From the NCBI RefSeq assembly GCF_016584105.1, contig NZ_NRSM01000027.1:1-50920 (forward strand): a stretch of 50,920 bases of DNA, read 5' to 3'. This DNA comes from Ectothiorhodospira shaposhnikovii. GTDB taxonomy: Bacteria; Pseudomonadota; Gammaproteobacteria; Ectothiorhodospirales; Ectothiorhodospiraceae. This document shows, one piece after another, positions 41,863-47,995 of this stretch. Position 1 is the stretch's first letter. Every line of letters begins with the position of its first letter. The notes beneath the pieces are model-generated. The model was not told the origin of the DNA, did no database searches, and saw only the letters and a program-made list of their open reading frames with translations. The position numbers and the translations under genes are program-made.

Positions 41863-41939
41863 ACAATTTGATTTACCGAGGACAGCACTTCGGCGAAGCG
41901 GGCATCGGTGATCTTTACGTTGACCTGACCGTCCTTCTC
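41850..41939 (-). pseudogene. Short C-terminal coding fragment of unknown origin
   Basis: On the minus strand, 29 codons and a TGA read EKDGQVNVKITDARFAEVL then SSVNQIVQLI, a protein-like, non-low-complexity end. The frame is not open further upstream to a start. It slightly overlaps the end of the JetD remnant. It looks like the tail of a deleted gene, but I do not recognise the family. The remaining bases to 42098 show nothing else clear. Confidence 0.3.
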
Positions 41940-42098
41940 TTGCCGACACGGCAATGGGCACGGCTCTTGATCAAGAAATAAGAATTGATACGGCACATGC
42001 TGGTTCCGATCCAGTATCATCCTGCACCCTCAACGGAAAGGCGCCCGCGGGCAGCCTGTCCTGACCATGAACGACGACACCGAGGGAACAAGCCCCCC

Positions 42099-43172
42099 AT
42101 GCAGGACAACAGTATCCTCAAATTGGCCTATGAGCTCTCTGAAACCAGCCGCCACAAAGTAGACCTGATCGAAAAAATCATGCGCCAGACCCAGATCCTG
42201 GCACTGAACGCCCGCATCGAGGCCGCGCGGGCCGGGGTATCCGGCGCGGGCTTCGGGGTGGTTGCCCAGGAAATCAGTAATGTTTCCAACCGCATCAACC
42301 AGATCGCCGCGGATTTCCGCGTCGATGTGGGCCGCTACGCCTCCCATATCCAGGAAGCCAGTACCCGCATGAGCAGTGAATTGCGCGGCAAGCGTTTCAC
42401 CGATCTTTCCCTGAACGTTGTGGAACTCATCGACCGCAATCTGTACGAACGCTCCTGCGATGTGCGCTGGTGGGCCACTGAAAGCGCGCTGGTGGCGCTG
42501 GCGGAAAACCCCGAGGATCAGGACCTGCAATCATTGGCCTGCAGCCGTCTTGCCACCATCTTGCGTTCTTACACCGTCTACCTGGACCTGTGGGTCATCG
42601 ACCTAAACGGCAAGGTGATCGCCCAGGGACGCCAGGAAACCTATCCCAACGCCCTGGGCAGTGACGTGTCTTCCACATCCTGGTTTCGCAATGCCATGGC
42701 CACCCGCCACGGCGATCAGTTCGCCGTGGCCGACATCGAAACCAATCCCTGGCTGGATGATGCCCCAACCGCCACTTATGCCACGGCGATTCGCAGCAAG
42801 GGGGAAACATACGGCACGGCCATCGGGGCCCTGGCCATCTTCTTCAACTGGACGCCCCAGGCCCAGACCATCGTTTCCGGCGTCGCCCTGGATGAAGCTG
42901 AACGAAGCCACTGCCGCGTCATGCTGCTGGACGCAAAGCATCGGATCATCGCCGATTCACGGGGCGAACCCTCGCTCAAGGAAGTGTATCCATTCAACCC
43001 GGGAAACCGGGACAAGGGTTTCGATATCACAGAAGACCACATGGTGGCTTTTGCCCGGACCCCCGGCTATGAAACCTATGAAGGGATGGGCTGGTTCGGC
43101 GCCATCGAGTACAGGATGAAAACCACCTCGCCTATTCCTGCAAACGACTCGAACGCCGATGAATGCCCGTGA
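42099..43172 (+). CDS. Soluble chemotaxis-like signalling protein with MCP tip and C-terminal Cache-like domain
   Basis: A 357-aa protein without membrane segments. The N-terminal 75 residues hold a shortened MCP signalling helix including the conserved tip, seen as QILALNARIEAARAGVSGAG then FGVVAQEIS. A linker to about 140 follows. The C-terminal part (about 150-300; YLDLWVIDLNGKVIAQGRQ, SWFRNAMA, ATAIRSKGETYGTAIGALAIFF) resembles a Cache sensor domain, usually extracellular, here cytoplasmic. It may signal to CheA or be a cytosolic sensor. GAGGGA lies 9 bases before the ATG. An earlier in-frame start at 41985 is less likely. Confidence 0.75.
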   Translation: MQDNSILKLAYELSETSRHKVDLIEKIMRQTQILALNARIEAARAGVSGAGFGVVAQEISNVSNRINQIAADFRVDVGRYASHIQEASTRMSSELRGKRFTDLSLNVVELIDRNLYERSCDVRWWATESALVALAENPEDQDLQSLACSRLATILRSYTVYLDLWVIDLNGKVIAQGRQETYPNALGSDVSSTSWFRNAMATRHGDQFAVADIETNPWLDDAPTATYATAIRSKGETYGTAIGALAIFFNWTPQAQTIVSGVALDEAERSHCRVMLLDAKHRIIADSRGEPSLKEVYPFNPGNRDKGFDITEDHMVAFARTPGYETYEGMGWFGAIEYRMKTTSPIPANDSNADECP

Positions 43173-43318
43173 TGCGCAAACACCCGGAAGACTGTGACGG
43201 CCCCCGGCAGGATCAGAATCCGCATCGTCAGATCACCCGATGACCGGGGCCACCCGCCAGCAGGACCCCGACCAATCCGGGCTATACTGCCCATCCCGCC
43301 CATCAAAAACCGGCTGTC

Positions 43319-44071
43319 ATGCAAAAAGATCAACCGATACCCGACACCCATCGCTTCAGCGAGGCGGAACGCACGGCCATCTACCGCAACATCCTCTGCC
43401 GACGGGACGTACGGGGACAGTTCCTCCCCGACCCGATACCCGACGACATGCTGGCCCGCATCCTCACCGCCGCCCACTTCGCCCCCTCGGTGGGTTTCAT
43501 GCAGCCATGGAGTTTCGTGGTGGTCAAGGATCCGGAGGTGAAGCGTAGGGCTCACGAAGCCTTCAGCCTCGCCAACGAAGAAGCGGCGGAGATGTTCGAG
43601 GGTGAGCGTCGGCAGATCTACCGCAGCCTGCGACTGGAAGGCATCCTGGATGCCCCCATCAACCTGTGCATCACCTGCGACCGGGATCGCGCCGGCCCCG
43701 TCGTGATCGGCCGTACCCACGACCATCGCATGGATCTCTACAGTGTCGTCTGCGCCGTGCAGAACCTGTGGCTGGCCGCCCGCAGTGAAGGGCTGGGCGT
43801 GGGCTGGGTCAGCATTTTCCGGCCCGAAGACATCAAACGGGTCCTCAGCCTTCCCGAGGACATCGTGCCCGTGGCCTACCTCTGCATCGGTCGCGTCAGT
43901 CACTTCCACGACAAACCGGAACTGGAAACCGCCGGCTGGCGCCCCAGACTGCCGCTGGAACAACTGATCCACATGAACGGCTGGGGCCAGCCCCCCGCCG
44001 CCGCCGACCCGCTGGTGGAGGCCATCCAGGCATGCCAGAGCAAGGCCGATCAGTCGGACCTCCCTCTTTGA
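43319..44071 (+). CDS. bluB: 5,6-dimethylbenzimidazole synthase
   Basis: A 250-aa flavin-destroying enzyme that converts reduced FMN to DMB, the lower ligand of cobalamin. It has a nitroreductase-like fold: SEAERTAIYRNILCRRDVRGQF near residue 14, RILTAAHFAPSVGFMQPWSFVVV near 48, CDRDRAGPVVIGRTHD near 120 and VQNLWLAARSEGLGVGWVSIF near 147. The RxDVRG and SVGxMQPW motifs are typical of BluB. A TATACT at 43283 may be its -10. No cobalamin riboswitch was recognised upstream. It is convergent with, and overlaps by 22 bases, the next gene. Confidence 0.94.
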   Translation: MQKDQPIPDTHRFSEAERTAIYRNILCRRDVRGQFLPDPIPDDMLARILTAAHFAPSVGFMQPWSFVVVKDPEVKRRAHEAFSLANEEAAEMFEGERRQIYRSLRLEGILDAPINLCITCDRDRAGPVVIGRTHDHRMDLYSVVCAVQNLWLAARSEGLGVGWVSIFRPEDIKRVLSLPEDIVPVAYLCIGRVSHFHDKPELETAGWRPRLPLEQLIHMNGWGQPPAAADPLVEAIQACQSKADQSDLPL

Positions 44072-44439
44072 GGAAGCCAGCGACGTGCCGTCATATGGGT
44101 AAGCCCCGCGACGAACATGCCGCACCCAGCACCCCAGCCGAGTAACGCCGACTCCAGCACCGCGACGAGCGCGCCCAGGGCGGCACCGAGAGGTACGACG
44201 GCCAGCCATCGGGCGCGACCCGCCCGCCACAACCACCAGTAAGCCGGGGCACCCGCCAGGATGGCGGGAACAGCCCCCAACAAAAGAGTGGCATGGAGTC
44301 CGACCCCGAATGCGCCATACGGGCTCCAGAACTCGGTCGGCGAGTGCAACTCAAGCCCTGCAAACAACAAAGCGACTGCCAGCGCCACGAGAAGCAGCGA
44401 TACCGCAGAGCATGCCGTGACCTGTATCAGCTGGCGCAT
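44050..44439 (-). CDS. Hypothetical integral membrane protein (four segments)
   Basis: A 129-aa protein with four hydrophobic segments at about 6-28 (QVTACSAVSLLLVALAVALLFAG), 42-65, 80-98 and 100-115. No family is recognised. It starts 61 bases from a group II intron remnant and runs into the end of bluB. Its GC-rich codons resemble the chromosome more than the AT-richer genes to its right. It may be a resident gene or the last member of the cassette-like row; the sequence does not decide. Confidence 0.55.
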   Translation of the reverse strand: MRQLIQVTACSAVSLLLVALAVALLFAGLELHSPTEFWSPYGAFGVGLHATLLLGAVPAILAGAPAYWWLWRAGRARWLAVVPLGAALGALVAVLESALLGWGAGCGMFVAGLTHMTARRWLPQRGRSD

Positions 44440-44499
44440 GTCTTGCTTATTGCTCCGGCGTGGCGTGGTAGGGATAACCGCTACCGTGCCCCGGACAGC

Positions 44500-44634
44500 G
44501 TGCCAGTCGGTAGCGCTTGGCGTAGAAGTCAGAAGACATAGTAGCTAAACCGGGTGAAACGGCCTGTACGGACCCGCACGCGGGATGTTGTGGAGTGCCC
44601 CTCGGAAAAATCGAGGTATTTCCTCATGACTGAT
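44500..44634 (+). mobile_element. Degenerate group II intron 3' remnant
   Basis: The domain V-like hairpin is at 44558-44589: AACGGCCT/GGGATGTT outer arm, GTACG/CGCAC inner arm, loop GACC and a GC bulge on the 3' side. There is a mismatch in each arm. A domain VI-like hairpin follows (CCTCG-gaaaaa-TCGAGG), and the remnant ends at GAT, 1 base from the QueC-like stop codon on the other strand. Its closest look-alike in the window is the better-preserved remnant at 45544. No RT gene is left. The 5' limit is approximate. Confidence 0.55.
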
Positions 44635-45456
44635 TTACCGTAAAAAACGTGAAAATCTACGAAACCTCCAACTTAGTGACTTAGGAAGAAAATCATCTAT
44701 CGCATCCAACAGTTGATTTCTTCGGTAACGGACACGCCCCGCGAGTGGAATCCTGCGAGACAAGCCCTCTTCAATGGTATAAACGCAGGGATTACAAACT
44801 CCACATGGGGTCTTTTTGCGGGTGGGGTTGTGACAAAACCAAGTTTCTTCAAGAATATCACTATACCCTTGCTCCTTCGCAATTTTCTCCATATCTAATT
44901 TCGAAAGTTCGAGCACGGGAAAAACAAGATTACCAAACAAGCGGCGCACATCGTCGGGAGCGTCGCACATGAGAACAAAATACTCATCGTCACCGTCACG
45001 TATGCGTTCGACATAAGGCCTGATAAAGTCATATGCCTTATCATCTCTATGCACACTCAATTCCAGGCCTTTGAGCTCATATTCTTGAGCAAGCCTTGCG
45101 ATCAATGGGTACTGCTTTCCAAGGTATCCCTGAAGTCTTAACTGCACAAGAGCCGCCTTGAAATCATCGGCCTTATCCATATCCTTAAGGGTAATGACAT
45201 TCAGCGGATCAATTAGGGACAGCGCCTTAGGTGAGCGAGTTCCAATAACACCCCTTATGCGTTCCATCGTTTCTTGTTCTATATCGGCGGAATTACGCAA
45301 ATTATCGATCAAATAAAATGGTTGAACCCTCTTTTCAAGCCTTAAAACCAAGTCAAGAACTCTAAATGTAGAATCCCACCCTCCAGTCCAAAGTACGTTT
45401 TTAATTTTGTCTGTGCGGATTTTATTTTTTGAATCAATATTGCCATCAGCGCTCAT
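44635..45456 (-). CDS. QueC-like PP-loop protein (7-deazaguanine synthase family)
   Basis: A 273-aa protein related to QueC (preQ0 synthase), QatC and Cap9. The ATP-pyrophosphatase loop is VLWTGGWDSTFRVLDLVLR at about residue 22. The C-terminal zinc motif is CHNPTRKKTPCGVCNPC, with the four cysteines of QueC in C-x9-C-x2-C-x2-C spacing. The middle is unlike housekeeping QueC. No queD or queE lies nearby, so a base- or protein-modifying defence role, as for QatC and CBASS Cap9, is an inference. ATG 45456 has GGGGGAATATATA before it. The gene is AT-richer than its neighbours and its stop abuts an intron remnant. Confidence 0.7.
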   Translation of the reverse strand: MSADGNIDSKNKIRTDKIKNVLWTGGWDSTFRVLDLVLRLEKRVQPFYLIDNLRNSADIEQETMERIRGVIGTRSPKALSLIDPLNVITLKDMDKADDFKAALVQLRLQGYLGKQYPLIARLAQEYELKGLELSVHRDDKAYDFIRPYVERIRDGDDEYFVLMCDAPDDVRRLFGNLVFPVLELSKLDMEKIAKEQGYSDILEETWFCHNPTRKKTPCGVCNPCVYTIEEGLSRRIPLAGRVRYRRNQLLDAIDDFLPKSLSWRFRRFSRFLR

Positions 45457-45543
45457 TATATATTCCCCCGCACAAAGCCATGTTATGCCTGAAAAAAAGG
45501 TCGAAATCAACTACTAAACCGGCAATTGAATGACTTCACGTTG

Positions 45544-45884
45544 CGCTATGATTTGATCCGTAAAAAAGATGATGCCAGAACCCTGCGGCGCAGGAAGAGA
45601 AGCGCAAGACGGCGGTTCGTCTTTCCGAGAGCGGCCGAAAGCCGCGGGCAAGTCAGCACAAGGTGACGAAGCCCATCAGGTGCAGGGGATAGGGTAAATG
45701 CGGCGGTTGTGCACTGAAAGTTCATGTTCTTATTCGGGGAAACGGCCTTGGCGATTCGTTGGGTAACCAGCGTTGAAGGTCACCATGTTTGCATGGCCCT
45801 TTGAACTCCGGAGGAAACGCCCCGTGCGGACCCGCATGCGGGGTGTTGTGGAGGCCGGGGGAGAAAACCCTCCGGCTATCCGAT
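45544..45884 (+). mobile_element. ORF-less group II intron (attC-type class C) remnant
   Basis: The 3' end is well preserved. Domain V is at 45816-45847: AACGCCCC/GGGGTGTT outer stem, GTGCG/CGCAT inner stem, GACC loop and a 2-base GC bulge. Domain VI is GCCGG-GGG...CCC-TCCGGC, and the end is CTATCCGAT. Upstream, structured GC-rich sequence including ggccgaaagccgcgg fits domain I remnants. The RT gene has been deleted, leaving about 340 bases. Its orientation is opposite to the flanking genes, and its 3' exon AGCGCCGACA abuts the TIR gene stop, as expected for introns that target attC sites. The 5' edge is approximate. Confidence 0.65.
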
Positions 45885-45895
45885 TAGCGCCGACA

Positions 45896-46735
45896 CTAAA
45901 ATGGAATGTCGCCGTCAAAGTCATCTACCGGAGTCTTGGGTTGGGGCGAAATCGATTCCATTTTCGGCAACGATTCCTCATTTTCTAAAAGGTAATCAAT
46001 GCCATCAGCCGTTATTGAGAAGCCGTAGTACTCGTACTGCCCGTCCTCAACAATACTCTTATCTAAATAACCGAGCCTTTCCAGTTTAATGAGTGCGAGG
46101 CTGAGATGTCCTTCACTTATTCCCTTGATCTCATTAAATACCAAATGTGCCGCAACCCCTTCAGGTGATCGAGCATATGACTCCAATATTTTCGTAAGTA
46201 TGAGGTGTTCCGTATCCCCGACCTTGTAGTTATATCCAACTTTTCGTCGGATCTTTTTCTGGATATCGAGATCTTGGGAGACTAAGCCCAGCTCAGCAAC
46301 ACGTTTTTTGATCAAGACGCTCGGATGATTCACTGCTGCTTCCAGATTGTTATCTGACCGATTCCCATCATAATCTGCCGCTGTGAGTCCAAGCAGGTCG
46401 GTGGGCAAATGAAGGTCAATATCTCTGGGCTTAACGATGAAACACCTATCTTTGCCCAGTGTTCCGGTGAACAGACCGAGTTCGTAAACGACATTGTCCC
46501 GAGTAACCTGTTTTTCCTTCTCCCGAATCCGAGCAACGTCGTCGGGCGTAAAAATAAATATCGCAAAATCTACCGTGTCCGCCATCTGCACGAGGGATTC
46601 GATGGTCGTTTGAGATAGCGCAAACCCGTGCTTCCAAACTGTCACTTCTGCCTGGTGATCGAAGTTGACATTAAACGCGTCAGCTACATCAAGGCTCTCT
46701 GCTGAGGACGCGATAAATATTCTTGGTTTTCTCAT
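45896..46735 (-). CDS. TIR-like (CAP12/PCTIR-type) protein with C-terminal winged helix
   Basis: A 279-aa protein. The N-terminal 125 residues match the TIR-like nucleotide-binding domain found in CAP12/TIR-STING and Pycsar effectors: RIFIASSAESLDVADAFN, EVTVWKHGF, VDFAIFIFTPDD, then RDNVVYELGLFTGTLGKDRCFIV and LPTDLLGLTAADYD. The Glu in VVYELGLF is the likely NADase catalytic residue. The C-terminal part (about 180-260) looks like a winged helix (LILTKILESYARSPEGVAAH, then LIKLERLGYLDKS). No STING domain and no CD-NTase or cyclase gene are seen. I chose ATG 46735; upstream in-frame sequence runs through the attC-like site. Confidence 0.78.
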   Translation of the reverse strand: MRKPRIFIASSAESLDVADAFNVNFDHQAEVTVWKHGFALSQTTIESLVQMADTVDFAIFIFTPDDVARIREKEKQVTRDNVVYELGLFTGTLGKDRCFIVKPRDIDLHLPTDLLGLTAADYDGNRSDNNLEAAVNHPSVLIKKRVAELGLVSQDLDIQKKIRRKVGYNYKVGDTEHLILTKILESYARSPEGVAAHLVFNEIKGISEGHLSLALIKLERLGYLDKSIVEDGQYEYYGFSITADGIDYLLENEESLPKMESISPQPKTPVDDFDGDIPF

Positions 46736-46780
46736 AGCTTTACCCGCAATCTCCTGCAATTTAGTTTTGAGCCAACTACT

Positions 46781-46864
46781 CGCTAACGCTTGCAGCATGC
46801 GCACCTATGGAATGGAGCCGAAGGCGCAATGTAATGGGTGTCGCCGTGCCTGCACTGGTTAGGC
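46781..46864 (-). other. attC-like integron recombination site
   Basis: On the minus strand the site starts GCCTAAC (R'', consensus RYYYAAC) and ends GTTAGCG (R'). The arms pair imperfectly (GCCTAACCAG-TGCAGGC against GCATGCTGCAAGCGTTAGCG), the layout of attC sites, within 84 bases. It lies between the unknown 141-aa gene and the TIR gene in the same orientation, exactly as between integron cassettes. R' deviates from GTTRRRY at its last positions. No intI gene is in the window. Confidence 0.6.
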
Positions 46865-46908
46865 ATATTTAACTTAATGGCCACAGAAAAGAGCCAAGAT
46901 CTCTATTT

Positions 46909-47334
46909 TCAGACATTGCCGCCAAAAAGCCTTTTGAGAATTTTTTTGTGTGCTGGACCCGATAGCTTGGGATTATATTGCTCCCAGCGTCTTTCATCGA
47001 ACTTGGCTGTGGCATCAATGACTGGTGCCATTGACTCTGCACGCTCTTCTGCGGGGTATACTCGATTCATTGCAAGTCGCAAGGCATCAGAGCTTCGATC
47101 TTCGTCTAGCGAACCATCTGTATTAACTGTCAATCGCATATTATCTATTCGAATTATTTGGTCGGGCTTTCTTTCCTTCAGCGTGTAAAACGCCATTGCT
47201 ATATGAATATTGCTGCCAGCGAATTTTTTTAGACTTGGCTCATTTCGCGAAAAAAAACCTTCAAAGGCTTTCTGTGAAATGTGCTCAACACTGTCATCCG
47301 AATGCACTATGAAGACGCGGTGTCCTATGCTCAT
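46909..47334 (-). CDS. Conserved hypothetical protein (141 aa) in cassette-like context
   Basis: A 141-aa protein with no domain I can name. It begins MSIGHRVFIVHSDDSVEHIS and includes FYTLKERKPDQIIRIDNMRLTVNTDGSLDED. It is soluble-looking, charged, with no membrane or signal segments. Similar short proteins beginning MSxGHRxFIV are, from memory, scattered as hypotheticals in proteobacteria. GGGAG lies 9 bases before the ATG. The next base row upstream is the 3' end of a group II intron, only 17 bases away. The attC-like site follows 45 bases downstream. Confidence 0.7.
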   Translation of the reverse strand: MSIGHRVFIVHSDDSVEHISQKAFEGFFSRNEPSLKKFAGSNIHIAMAFYTLKERKPDQIIRIDNMRLTVNTDGSLDEDRSSDALRLAMNRVYPAEERAESMAPVIDATAKFDERRWEQYNPKLSGPAHKKILKRLFGGNV

Positions 47335-47459
47335 TTTGATCTCCCTGTGCCGTCGCAGTAGGAACGCCGGTTACCCGACGCCCCCTGCACAGATCCCGGC
47401 GTGCGGTTTTCCCGCACCGGGCTCTTCAGTCATACTCACTCGCGCAGAAGGACGGTCCC

Positions 47460-47995
47460 TCACGCAAGCCCCCGATTCCGTATCCCCTGCATCGCCTCAA
47501 CCGGTGTCGGAAACGCGTAGGCCTCCAGCACCCGCCTGAGACCTTCCCAGGTCAAACTTCGCCTTTCACTGCGACGGTTCAGCCACTTGTAGAGCAACCG
47601 GATTGCCGCGGTGTGAAAACACCACAGCGAGCTGATGTTACCGATGGCACGGAAGTAATTGTAGTGCCCCCGTACCTTGCGTTTCATCGTCGCCAACAGT
47701 ATCGGCAGACGAAGATGCCGGTGTGTCTTCAGCCAGTCCTTGCAGGCCCGGATGCTACTGCGCAGCTTCTTGCGACTGGTCCGCCGCCATACCCGCGGTG
47801 TCCCCTTGCTATCCGCTTCCCAGTAAAATTCAAAACCAAGGAAGGTGAATCGCCGGGTCCGTGTTGGGTGAAAACGGCTGAAGCGGTGAATGCACGTCTT
47901 CTCCGGGGCCGCCTGGAGACCAAAGGCCTCCAGTCGCCTCGGCAAGGCTCGATAGAACCGCTGTGCATCCGCCCGATACTGGAAAGCACACACGA
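47460..47995 (-). CDS. Outer intron reverse transcriptase/maturase, second part
   Basis: The C-terminal 178 codons plus the last 2 bases of the Phe codon. It resumes VCAFQYRADAQRFYRALPRRLEAFGLQAAPEKT directly after FADDF, then FTFLGFEFYWEADSKGTPRVWRRTSRKKLR (RT7 and thumb) and the maturase domain segment KRKVRGHYNYFRAIGNISSLWCFHTAAIRLLYKWLNRRSERRSLTW. Joined with the first part it makes a 455-aa protein without stop codons. A frame open to 48134 runs upstream into the inner intron's domains V and VI and is not a separate gene. Confidence 0.88.

Noticed and set aside
43173-43318. Possible cobalamin riboswitch upstream of bluB
   Set aside because: The gap is only 146 bases and I could not find the B12 box or the conserved core helices.
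45896-47334. CBASS or Pycsar operon
   Set aside because: The TIR-like domain type is found in these systems, but no CD-NTase, cyclase, STING or other Cap gene is present in the window.
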